DNA of 64,000 nucleotides from assembly GCF_001522545.3 (NCBI RefSeq), contig NC_031799.1:41280001-41344000 (forward strand), in the 5' to 3' direction. Position 1 is the stretch's first letter. The number at the start of each line of letters is the position of its first letter. The notes beneath the pieces were generated by a model. It saw only the letters and a program-made list of their open reading frames with translations. It had not been told where the DNA came from and made no database searches. Positions 25,860-36,935 of the stretch are shown in pieces. A program made the translations under genes and the position numbers. Source of the DNA: Parus major (lineage: Eukaryota > Chordata > Aves > Passeriformes > Paridae).

Positions 25860-26440
25860 ATGGAAACTCATAAGAAGTCTCAGTGTTACCAGCAGGACAG
25901 GTGGCAGTTCTGTCAGACAAGTGATAGCCAGATCTAGACTCATTCTTGTAGCCAGGCCCAGGGCAGATATTTCCAGCAGGGTGGTCTCTGGGTCTAGGTT
26001 GTGTCCCACAGCTCATCACCCCAGGCCACTCATGAGCTCTTCAGTGCCAACCTCTGCCCCCACATCCTGGTTCTCTGCTCTCCTACCAGCCTGTGCTGCC
26101 CAGTGCAGCCTCGCTATGGTAGTGACCAATTCCCTCCCCCTGCCTGGAGTCACGGCGTGGTGCTGCTCTCTGTGTCAAACCATGGTCATACCTTGCCAAG
26201 GCAGGAGCCCCTAGAAGCTCATCAAGGAGAAGTTTGAAGTCCTTTCCCTGGGAGGGGACAATGCCAGACTGGCACACGTCAGGCTGCACAGCTGGTGAGC
26301 AGCCAGGGAAAGGCAAACATACTGCCCTTAAGCACAGATTTTCCTCCCACTGGTCAAGAGCCAGCCTTGATGCTAATATTTCTACTCTGCTTAGAGAGGA
26401 CCTATCTATGCCAGATGGATGCCAAGGAGTTGAAAGCTTT
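25860..26440. other. Unassigned spacer, no gene seen
   Basis: Moderately GC-rich sequence between the TOPORS-like gene and the next CR1 fragment. Overlapping short ORFs on both strands (such as 25852-26214) lack recognisable domains. Confidence 0.5.
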
Positions 26441-26449
26441 GTGTTTGTC

Positions 26450-26810
26450 TAATTTGAAGAGAAGGAGGCTGTGGGGTGACTTCACTGCTCTCTACATCTT
26501 CCAGAGGATGGAAAGAGGAGAGGGATTTGCTGATCTTCCTAGGATCCAGTGACAGCATATGTGGGAATAGTTCAAAGCTGCACCAGGGGAGGTTCAGATG
26601 GGACATAAGAAAATACTGCCTTACTGAGAGTGTGGTCAGACACTGGAACAGGCTCCCTGTCAGTGCCTTAAAAGGAGGCATTTGGACAATGCCCTACATG
26701 ATGGGCTTTAACTTCTGAGTTAAGCCCTGAAGTGGTGAGGCAGCGGAACTAGATGATCATTGTAGATCCCTGACAACTGGAAATATCCTGTTCTAATACC
26801 TGTCAATACC
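26450..26810 (+). mobile_element. CR1 LINE fragment, 3'UTR
   Basis: CR1 3'UTR in sense orientation: 'gaggctgtggggtgacttca' near 26466, 'caccaggggaggttcagat' near 26581, 'gtggtcagacactggaacag' near 26632, and the closing 'ggaactagatgatcattgta' near 26745 to the drifted terminal repeat at about 26800. It shares the unusual 'catttggacaatgccct' block with the copy ending at 22612, so the two belong to the same or a close CR1 subfamily. Confidence 0.85.
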
Positions 26811-29800
26811 ATCAAATAAGTGCCGTTTGCCTTCCTTCTGTTTATTTGCAGTGACATAAATATTACTTAATGAAATACGCTAAAATTTGCATTTCTTAAG
26901 CAATCTCATTACAGAAAATTAGAAAATGTTAACAATTCCTTCCAGTCCCATGCAATACCGATAGTTCATATATGTTGTCTGTTATTGTCACTTGCCCAAT
27001 ATAGTTTTGCTTACACAAATATTTTTTGATGTTTGCTTGTTCTCTTTTTTAACCATGAGGCTTTTATAGAACATATGTCACCAAGTCTTTTATTGAGAAT
27101 GAGAACTTCAAGCACATGTATTGTCTATTTGTGTGTAGCGTCAAGAACACAGAAAAAGGAAAACGTGTTCTGCTACAGTGGCACTCATTGCATTTTATCA
27201 TCTTTTTTTATCATCTTTTCAACTCTTTGGTGTGATACATTATGCTTTGATATTTTCTGATTTTTATACAAAGCATTAATGTCCCGGCTTTCAGGGTTTC
27301 ATAACAGAATTGCCATGGAAATTAACGCATGTTCTCAATATATTTATATACCAAATTTAAGAGAATTTTTGGAGGTCCAAAGTGCTAGAAATTTGTTTAA
27401 CAACATGCCTCAGAATGTAGACATAATGTAGAGATAGCAGGGTAGCCTGATTGTTTTACGTGTGTAACTTTTTTAATGACATGGCCATTTGCACATCTAA
27501 GAATCTGAATAACATGAAGAAGTCTAACAGCTGGCTAATGTTTTGAGCTGTGCAGTGACTTGTCAGGGGACTGAGGGATGGTGGCAGAAAAATTGACCTT
27601 GTTATCTGAATGTTAGTAGTATTAGCTATTTAGCTTCCTCAGAACATTTGGACTGATGCAGGCTTTTTCAGATAAGGTCTCTTTCAGATGCACTAGAAGC
27701 AGGAAGGATGCTTGCAATGCACAACACAAACCCACATCACATTAGGAGTTAAATGCCCTAGGATTCTGCCTAGTGTTTTTAACTTTTTATTTGGCACCGA
27801 AATGGAACAATATGTTACTTGTTCTTATGCAAGAAATACCGAAAATTCTTTTGCTGTATTCTTGTAGTTACCAATCTTGAATTGTGCAATAAGCTATAAA
27901 AGTATTTTTCAAACAATATGGTAATAATAAAGGCCATATTAATTGGATTCCCAGTTTCTTGCTAAATTCATTGTACACAATTTTCAACAGCATATTCATG
28001 TACTAGCAAGTAGAAAAGGTTTTCAGCAGCTGGTGTTTTAACAAAACTCCAGGAATATGTTTATTGCACAATTTTGCATTTAAGTTGCACAGATGTAGTT
28101 TTGGTCTCATAAACTACTCAAATAGACATTAGGGAAAAAAAAAAACAAGAGAAGAATAATCAGGGATTGTCAGTTACCTGTCTTCTATTCATGAACAAGG
28201 GCATATTTGGCTGTACAGAATATTAATAAAATGTAAATATATCCCATGCAATACGTAAGTTTTACTGAAGACAGAAAGTTGGAAGTATTCAGAAAATCAT
28301 AACATTTGGCCTCAGTATCTGTCTGGGCATATCCACAATTTACCTCACTATCAAAGTATTGGCATTGACAGAACATGAGGCTATATTGTGTTTATACACA
28401 AATAAGTTCGGCAAATCTAAAAAATGAGCTGCAGTCATACTTTGCAGTCTTAATTAGCCACCAGTTGATATCACTAGGAAAAAGTTACCTTGCTAATCAA
28501 CAGTTATTTTTCAGATTTCTCTTAAAACTCTCCATGAAGCCATTCACACTAACAATTATCATAAAGGAGAATTTACGCTAATAAATCTCAGAATTACCAG
28601 TTTCTGTATGTGGCCTTCCTTAACATTTGTAATTGAAGTCACACTAAAATAAGGATTCCCCTTTTGCCATGTTTTGTGTCGATTTGTCAACTGCTGAATA
28701 AAGCTTTTTATAAGTCATGCCAGTTTATACACACTTAGATAAAGCCCATGCTCTGCTCAAAACCAACCTTCTGCTGTCCCATTGAGGGACTACATGACTA
28801 GCCAGGGATACCATAGAGGCTGATTCTGTTTCCTGCAGTGCAAGGAAGGCAGGTTGGAAGAGCACTGCTGCCTGGTCCTACATTTACATAACTCTGGCTG
28901 TCCCACTGCACCGTCTCCCTCCCCACCCCCACTGGGTGACACTCAATCTTTCCCATTTCGCATCCCAATGGGAAGCAGGGCGAGGAAGCCATCTACACCG
29001 CAGTCACTGCAGCTGAGCAGTGCACAGCTGGCAGCTGCAGCCAACAATGGGGCCTTGTGTGTACCACCCACAACTCTCACAGTTTGTACCTTTAATAGGT
29101 ATGTGAAAGATATTACAGATATTAGATAAACAGCAACTTCAGCATGGGAAGATCAGTCATCAACCCAAGTTAATGCCCCTGTGTTGGACTATGACGATGA
29201 ACATAATAGAAAAAGCATGTGGTAGGTAAGATCTGGTTTTGAACAAAAGACAAATTATTTATTTCTTTCTTCAAATGAAGCATAACACTAAGGTATAAAG
29301 GGAGTATAAATAACATCTGATTGTGCTCCTAAGCTCCATGCTATAACTTCCTTGCAATGACATCCTTCAACAAATTAACTACATCATTACTGTTAAGTAT
29401 TAATTGCACAAAACAGATACACAAAATATATAATGAGCTAGAAAGAGGACAACATTCTTCCATTATGACAAACAATTCTAACAAGAAATGGAAAAAAACC
29501 CAATAGATCTAGGCTTACACTGATGGCAACACTGAGAGTTTTAAGTCCTCTCCTTGAACACATTACATGTGATAAATAATATGCAAAATATTTAAAGAAT
29601 TTTATTGTTGCTTACAGAAGATACTTAGCAAGCAAGGAGACAGTAGCAATCACTGCCTCATGTCTCATATCCCCATCATTCAATGCAAATTTTTACATTT
29701 CATGCAATAATCCTGAGCTTATTTTCAGTAACATTGAAATGTCATCTATGTTAATTACCAAATACATACAGAGCCCAGCTATGGGGTCTATTGTATTATT

Positions 29801-31350
29801 AAGGCATGAAAAAAGAATAGCAGTTTATCAACTCTGAATGCCACAAATACAGCACAGCAGTTAGAAGGCTCAAAAAAGCTCAGAAAGTACCAGTGATTTC
29901 TGTGCGAAGGTCCTCCCAGAACACAACTGAATCATCAGCTCCTGAAAAGGCACAGAATCAAATCCTGTCCTTACTGACATCAGGGAGTTCTGCCATTGCC
30001 TTGACTGCTGGACCAAGCTTCAGAGCTATCAGGAGTGACTCAGACTCCTCTTCATATCCCCAAAAAATTGACAAACTTCTTCTCACTCAAGTCAAGTATT
30101 AATTTAAAAAAACAATACCTACATATTGTTTTGTTAATTAGTATTTTAAGCCTATGGAAAGGTTCAGTTCATTATACAGTATGGCAATTAATAAAAAGCC
30201 TTTTCAGAAAAAGCTTATTTGTTAGTCTGATTTATTAGTATGTTAAAAGAAGGGGGAAGTGTCATGAAAAGAACCTCTGCCAAGTTTATGCTCTATTTGT
30301 AAATTATTTTTAGTTTTAAAATGAAAGATTTTGGTAAGCCAAACCAAGGATATGTGATACAATTCTAAACTCCATGGTTCAATGGCTCTTCTGAATGACA
30401 AAGAGCACCACAGCCTTGTCCAGTCATCAAGTGAAGAACTCATCATCTGCATAAGTTGTAAGGGGCTAGCAGTGTCTAGATTGTGCAGTTCTTCACACAG
30501 TCTCTATTTTACATTTGAGAAGTTCTTGCAAAATGCCCTTTAGCAAGCCAAGGTATTCCAGTTCAGTTAATTAAGCCATTGAAACCAGGGACAAATTGCT
30601 GGCAAGACTTACTTCATGCATAATTGCATTATGTCCCATTCTGGGAACTAAAATAGCAGATGATCTCCTTTAACTCTGCAACTGCTATTGCCTAGCCTTT
30701 ATGTAAGTATTTACCTAGCTGAGCTCAGAGTTTACAGATCCAGTAGCCTTTCTATTTCATGTACAGGTGGCCCATGGTCTGCCACAGACAGAATGCTGGT
30801 ATGCAAGAGGGGTTGACTTTCCAGGCCTGCACCCCTTGCAGACACAAGCCACCCCTTGGCAGAGATGGTGCCATCCAATTCTGTCACTGCAAGGCTCTGA
30901 AAACCTTGCAGATGCACAAATCTGACTTAACTAATTTCACCTAAAACACCAAGTTATAATATTGAAAAATTGTTTGTCACACTAAAACATTCAGGAAACT
31001 CAGTACTGTCTCGTTTGAGATTGAAGGAGAAAAAAAAAGGTTGTTGATATTAGTTACTGGGTTAGAATTTGCAAGGGGTTTGGTTAATTTCTACTAAGAA
31101 ATAAGTTAAAGAAGGCTAAGGCTATAAATTGGTACTGTTTCATTTATAAATATTCACTTTACTTCTCTTCTAAAAAACATGTTAAGGAAAAAGGTGGCCA
31201 GAAGAATCACACATGTTGTAAATTGTAATTTGGTTGTTAGGCTATTAAAACCAAAAACATAAGTGAAGTTGAGCACAGTGTAAGAAAAAACCCAGCTTTT
31301 AATTAACAACTTATTTACAAGTTCATAAAATCAACTGAACTGGAGTAGAT
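26811..31350. other. Intergenic stretch, no gene seen
   Basis: AT-rich DNA between the CR1/TOPORS-like island and the NFIL3 3' end. A slightly GC-rich patch lies at 28790-29090, but no ORF there is recognisable. Given its position just 3' of NFIL3 it might hold regulatory elements; none can be named from sequence alone. Confidence 0.55.
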
Positions 31351-31372
31351 GTTCTATGTTTGTCACCAATAT

Positions 31373-31378
31373 TTTATT
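31373..31378 (-). terminator. NFIL3: NFIL3 poly(A) signal
   Basis: TTTATT on the + strand reads AATAAA on the NFIL3 strand, 286 nt beyond the stop codon. Cleavage would fall near 31350-31360, giving a 3'UTR of about 300 nt. Other AATAAA or ATTAAA variants may exist downstream, so longer isoforms are possible. Confidence 0.6.
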
Positions 31379-31663
31379 GTAACTGGTAACTTGCACACTT
31401 TGTAGTAGAACAAAAAGAAATTAAAGTCCACTATATACAGCCTTTGTACAGGCTACTTGACTATACTCAAGGCATAGTGATCATAGCACAACCTAGTCTT
31501 CATAATAATTTGTGCACAAAAAGACACCAATCAGACATTATGTGAACATTACAGTGAAATGACATCACAAGTCCAGTGAAAATTCAGCATCATACAAAAC
31601 ATATTGATCTACTGCAAATGACATCCTCTGAAACAATAAGCCTTTTTTTTTTTCAGTAGTAAA

Positions 31664-33037
31664 TTAACCAGAGTCTGATGCAGAGATTTGTGTAGTTATA
31701 AGTCTTTTAAGTGAAGCAACCTCTGCAGATAAGTTTGCTATGCCCTGCTTCAAATAGAGGTTCTCTGACTCAGAGACATTGTAGATATTGTCTTTTATTT
31801 CAACAACTCCAGTTTTGCAACCACTCTGAATTTTAACGTTGAGGTCCTTCTGATGCCAGAGTTCTGGTTTAAGTGACCAGTCTTGGATATTAGTCACTTG
31901 AACCGAGAAAGGAGTGTGAGAAGAATGCACCAAGTTTTGCGCACCATGTTTTTCAAGCTCAAAATGTCTTTTGGAGGACATGTCAATGGGTGACGACAAC
32001 TTCTGCGTTGCATCATAGTCATTATCCATTGCTTCCACTTTAACTTGCATGGCTTTGGCTTTGATTCGAAGCTTGTGAGGCAAAGCTGAAGAATTCACTT
32101 CTGGAACTTTAACTGTTGCATGAACATTTTTATGTTCAACTGGGGAATGAATTGGACCCTTAGGAACCTGCTGTTCATCTTCTCCATCAGATGACTTTCC
32201 AACTACACCATCATCAGTTTCTGACGTTCTTGGGGAATTACTGGAGGACCTATTAACTTGCAAGAGAGGAGGAGAATGTGAGTACACATTAAAGGTAGCT
32301 CCCATGTAGTTTGGATATATGGATGCTTTATATGAACCTCTGTCATCTCTTGGCTCTCTCTCTATTTCCATGGGCTCCTGCTTTATAATCTGGAACTTAT
32401 TTTCAGGACTTCTACAGTTGCTTTGTATACGACTTGGTTGGGTATGCTCTACAGTTGATGTTTCAGATACATCAGACATTGAGCTTTGAGGAGAATGTTT
32501 AATGACAGAAATACAACTGCTACCAACTATAGATGGTTCATGTTCATCTACAAATGAGTTAATATTTGATTTGGAACTCTGATAATCTTGAAAATACACA
32601 GTTGTTGAGCTACTGAGTTTCTGTATCTCTTGGGCATAGGCCGCAGAACTAATTAAACCAAACTTTAACTTCAGTGAAAGCAGCTCTGCCTTCAAAGTGG
32701 CATTCTCTTCTCCCAGTGCAATTAGTTTGTTCTCTAAGACAAGGTCATTCAGACGTCGTTTTTCACGAGATCTTTTGGCAGCTTCATTATTTTTCCGCCT
32801 TTTCTCCCAATACATAGCATCTTTCTTTTCATCTGGAATGAATTCTCGCTTTCTCCGGCAAGCTGAAGATTTGCTCTTTCCACTACTTGCTTCAGTAAGT
32901 AGTATATCTTCATTTGTAGACAATTCTTCAGATACTTCTGCTAAGGTCGACTTCAGTACCATGATTTTGTCCACATTGCTACTTGTGTCAACAGGTCCGT
33001 GCTCCTTTTTAAGGGTCTGCATTTTTCTCAGCTGCAT
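31664..33037 (-). CDS. NFIL3: NFIL3 (E4BP4), bZIP transcriptional repressor
   Basis: Nuclear leucine-zipper repressor that binds D-box DNA (TTAYGTAA), opposes the PAR-bZIP activators DBP, TEF and HLF in the circadian clock, and directs NK/ILC and cytokine programmes. The ORF gives 457 residues (human 462), all in one exon as in other vertebrates. The start MQLRKMQ at 33037 equals the human start; the frame is open a little upstream but with no ATG. Residues 79-95 are the basic region ([17 protein letters not shown]), and about 99-127 the leucine zipper ([26 protein letters not shown]). Lys219 (IKQEP) and Lys333 (VKVE) sit in sumoylation-type motifs. The region about 297-360, homologous to the mapped repression domain, is well kept, as is the SASDSG C-terminus. 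No frameshift or stop is seen. Identification is near certain from similarity along the whole length. Confidence 0.98.
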   Translation of the reverse strand: MQLRKMQTLKKEHGPVDTSSNVDKIMVLKSTLAEVSEELSTNEDILLTEASSGKSKSSACRRKREFIPDEKKDAMYWEKRRKNNEAAKRSREKRRLNDLVLENKLIALGEENATLKAELLSLKLKFGLISSAAYAQEIQKLSSSTTVYFQDYQSSKSNINSFVDEHEPSIVGSSCISVIKHSPQSSMSDVSETSTVEHTQPSRIQSNCRSPENKFQIIKQEPMEIEREPRDDRGSYKASIYPNYMGATFNVYSHSPPLLQVNRSSSNSPRTSETDDGVVGKSSDGEDEQQVPKGPIHSPVEHKNVHATVKVPEVNSSALPHKLRIKAKAMQVKVEAMDNDYDATQKLSSPIDMSSKRHFELEKHGAQNLVHSSHTPFSVQVTNIQDWSLKPELWHQKDLNVKIQSGCKTGVVEIKDNIYNVSESENLYLKQGIANLSAEVASLKRLITTQISASDSG

Positions 33038-33161
33038 CAGAAACAATTTGTAGAAGATCTACAATAAACAACAGAGCAAGCTATCTCCCCAGTACTTCTC
33101 ACTCCACAACTCAATAAATACAGTAATTTTAAATCCACGTACATTCTTCCTTTTCTTTCAT
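33009..33161 (-). other. Possible uORF overlapping the NFIL3 start
   Basis: If the candidate 84-nt intron 33059-33142 is spliced, an ATG at 33161-33159 opens a 22-codon ORF (6 codons plus one base in the upstream exon, the rest in the main exon). It ends at TAA 33011-33009, 26 nt beyond the first base of the NFIL3 ATG and in a different frame. Such overlapping uORFs usually lower translation of the main ORF. If the intron is retained, the same frame stops before the NFIL3 start. Confidence 0.35.
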
Positions 33162-33230
33162 AATCTCAGACAGAAGTGACTGTCTAGAACCAATTTTCTT
33201 AGCAGATTCAATGGGAATCTTCTTAAAAAC
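33143..33230 (-). other. NFIL3: Candidate 5'UTR exon segment of NFIL3
   Basis: On the NFIL3 strand the sequence is ATTTATTTCAG followed by 88 nt and then a donor AAT|GTACGT. The next acceptor, TGTTTATTGTAG, ends at 33059, 21 nt before the NFIL3 ATG. Either exon 2 is continuous from 33230 downward, or the 84-nt interval 33059-33142 is a tiny intron. One frame stays open through the 88 nt and across the junction for about 45 codons, but it is not the NFIL3 frame; the NFIL3 frame has a TGA here. The segment is therefore 5' untranslated for NFIL3. Confidence 0.45.
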
Positions 33231-33783
33231 CTGAAATAAATAGAAAATGTTATTACTATTTAGGAATTGTTGGTTCAAAACCCACAAAAGTGGCTGCTGA
33301 CAAATAGTTCAGACAAGAATTTTGTTCATTAAACCTGCTGTAATATGAAGATAGCTTAATGCTGGAACTACTGATATTCTACATTTCATGACACCTAGAG
33401 GAGGCAGATTTGCTTCCAAAACAGATATTATATGATCCAAGGAAGAATCAATTAAAAACTATTTGAGTTTTGACCCTATAGTAATGCTGTCACAGAACCT
33501 TCCATGATATCACTGGCCAAACTAAAACCTTCCAACACTTCAAGCTGCAGGACACAAAGCATGTTGATGAGAAGCACTGCAAAGTATCCTGTTCCACATT
33601 AAAGCATCTCTTCTGAAAACAGATGTGTTGTATGACTTAAAAATGCAATACATTTGGGTACTTCATGGATTAAAAAATAACATAAGCTGATTTAGAGAAG
33701 CTGGAGTGCTTTCTATTGTCTTAAAATACCACCATTATCCATTATATATATAAAGCATTTAATTGCTGCTTTTGAATCCTGTA

Positions 33784-33822
33784 AATATATATATATACAC
33801 ATATATCTATATATATATGTGT
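33784..33822. repeat. TA/CA microsatellite
   Basis: Alternating TA with interspersed CA, CTA and GTG steps (33784-33822), near the NFIL3 exon inside the inferred intron. Likely polymorphic. Confidence 0.85.
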
Positions 33823-36800
33823 TTGTATCCATCATATTAATTCAAACTAGCAAGTTCACATACATAATTTGGGTGACTACTTAATGACTAAAAAATATTG
33901 ACCCAAAATTATGTAATTTTCTAGTATCTTACAAAGAAAACATTAAAATGAATATCGAAAAATACATTAGAGAAATAACATTTAACTAAAAATTTGCATT
34001 TGACAAATAGCCACATTATATCAAAGTAAAGTTTAATACCATTGAGGCATGTACACTTCCAGGAAACAGTATTTGCATTGAAGTAAAATTTTAGACCCAG
34101 AAGTCTTACCATTAACAAAGAAAAACGAGCTTAACCTTTAGCTTCAGACATTTTAATCATTAAATTTGAACTTAGGAGTTTAAATTGGCCTTTGTTTTAT
34201 TTAGTCCCTTATGATGCAAAAATATTTATTCTCATAAGATCGCTTGGTCTTGATCTTAGACACAGCTTCCCATTATATAATTTTCCACAGTCAGTCATGT
34301 TCCTGGTAAAAGAATGTGGTATGCCAAGTGCTTTTACAGAACTGACTATCGAGTCGGCAATCATTATTGCCTGTGTGGCCAAAAAAACAAAATTAAAAAA
34401 AAAAATCAGCCACTTCAGATTAATGTCTCTATTTACTGGGAATGTTTTTACAATGACTGATGAATCTAATTTTAACATTATCAGTCAAGAAAGTTATAAA
34501 AGAATTAATGAATTGTATTCTGCCAGTTTCTCTTGTCTTTTCCAGCAGGCAAAGTGGAATGAGTGATGTAGTAACAATTAAGCAGGGTCATAAAGACTAA
34601 GGTTTCAAGCTGGGTTCTGTTCCATCAAACCATGCCAATTCTTCTCTCATGAAAAAATTAACACATTTAATAGAACAACTAAGTAGAATTTCCTAAAATA
34701 CGTGGTTAATTACTGACATGTAACTATTTGTCTTTGTTAATACAGCCCTTATGAAAAATCGAGTTAAGACACCAGCCACACCAAAGACAGCATCTAATAT
34801 TTTAGTGCAAAAGCAGCACCACAAATTGCCATGTTTGAGAAGAAGAAATGTACCTCTAACACGCAAACAGTTACATAGTTAGACCCTGATCCAAAATTTT
34901 AGGTTGAGTCGAAAGGGAGCTTTCTGTCTAGATTGAAGGAGCTGGATCAGGTTTAAAACCAAAAATGAGCCCTACAGAGAAGCAACATCTGTTTCTCCAA
35001 ATTTTCAGTACAGTTTGATTTGCTGAAGTAGGTGTATAGATATTTTGTCCATTTCACTGATACAGGGAATCAATGATTAATTAATATGTATACCGTTTTA
35101 AACCTAGTGCAACTCAACACTTACAAAAATCATTGTTAAAACTTTAAAACAACAACAAAAAAAGAGAAGACAAGGCCACTTGACCTTTTGTCACATTTGT
35201 AGACTATTCAGTTTATGTAGCATCACTTTACACTAACAGAATACTGGAATTTCATTGCATTATCCTGTAGAACTGGGAGTACATTTATCTGTAAATATAT
35301 ACTGATCTGTAGTTGTCTTGATCCACTACAATCACTCTATTCACCTGTACCACTAGCAGACACCTTCCATGGCACACAGCAGGAAACTGTATCATGTACA
35401 GAATACCTATGAAATCATCACTTGTTTCTTAGCACGTATCTCAGCCAACTCTCATCTAAGCAAAAAGTGTTCAAAACAACTTTCATGAAATTTCATGTCC
35501 TTAGTGGTTCACAGCTCTTACTGAATATAACAATACTGGAGAGCTACACTCAAACCCAGATATTTGTTCTCCCAGAAAACACACACTAATATGCATATGT
35601 CATCATTTATATATATATGAGCCATATAGCCTAGAACAACTATACTTACTTGAAGTGGTAGCAATAGCAAGGAAGTACTTATAGAACCATTGGATATTTC
35701 AGAAGAACAAAACCATACCTGCACAGATTAAATACTATTTTTCCCCCTATAATGTTCCCATATTTTAATTCCACGTGATATAAAAGCAGAGTTTAGTCTT
35801 GAACTAAACCAGTTCAGAAGAATTCAGACTGTTGCTATCTGCACGGTCTCCGGCTAAAAGCTAGTCCAGTTCAGTGTTTGTCCAACACTGTGGTCTAGGA
35901 AAAATATTAATAATGGTAATAATAATTATCGAAAAAAGGTTTTGGATTGTGGGTTGTTTTTTTCCTAAATGAGTGTAGACTAATGGCATAGTTCATCAAT
36001 ATGACCGACCATATTGATGGATAAAATCTCGACTGCATGTCCAAATATCCACTTGCAAGCCTAACACTGGCACTGAGCTGCACTTAGCCCAACCAGCTGC
36101 AGAGTTCATGTCCCTCGTTCCATGGGACATCTGCAGATTGTACACTGGAATGGCCCAATCTGCTCACTGTAGCACTGTTAACTCCTGTTTTGGCCAGTCT
36201 CCCTTCTGTACACATTGTTCCTGGCACAAACAGACAGAACGTAAGTAGCATGCAATCTACAGCAAATATTAAGCATGTATCAAAATGATCGTGTTTTTGC
36301 ATGCAATATTCAACTTTGCTCTCTGCCAGAGTCCATCAGTGAAGCTGTCAAGACAGACATGTAACCCACTGACATAGTCATATGGGTTTGCTATTTATGC
36401 AGTTAGACCTACTGCCATTACTTTCATGAATTAACTCCTATAATTTATTGAGCACCTTTATTATGGTAACTGGAATTGTGGCTTTACAAACAGGAGTCAA
36501 AACCCTTGTTTAGTAATACTTCTCCATGTGGATCAGCCCAATGCAGAGTCTGTAAACAAACTAAATTCCATCTGATGATAATGGCAACATGCCTTCAATG
36601 GAACCAGCCATTTCACTTCACTTCACTTGCATTTTATAATTCCATTGGAAAACATGAGTATTTACACATAAATTAATGAACTGTAATGATTCCTCTGACT
36701 ACATTTCAAATTCCAGTATTTTCCCTTATGAATAATTTTTCAATTGCTTTATCACTCCCTCCTAAAGTGTTATAAAACCAACATTTGGTTGGTTGATGTT

Positions 36801-36829
36801 AATGGCATTGAGTGCCAATTCTACAATGT

Positions 36830-36935
36830 AATAACACTCGACCCTATTAACTTAATTACAGAGCCAGTCCTGCTCCCACAGCAATTTTGCCATTGGCTTC
36901 AACAGAAGCAGAATACAATCCCAGATCCAAGTATT
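36830..36935. repeat. Possible ancient archosaur interspersed repeat
   Basis: The wording 'tcctgctcccacagcaattttgccattggcttcaac' resembles old, widely shared reptile/bird repeats built around 'tcccattgaagtcaatgg'. The match is by memory of wording only and is weak. Confidence 0.3.

Noticed and set aside
33038..33046. NFIL3 reading frame extended upstream to 33046
   Set aside because: The upstream codon is TTG, not ATG. The ATG at 33037 matches the known NFIL3 N-terminus.
32697..33053. 118-codon + strand ORF
   Set aside because: It is the antisense shadow of the NFIL3 coding region.
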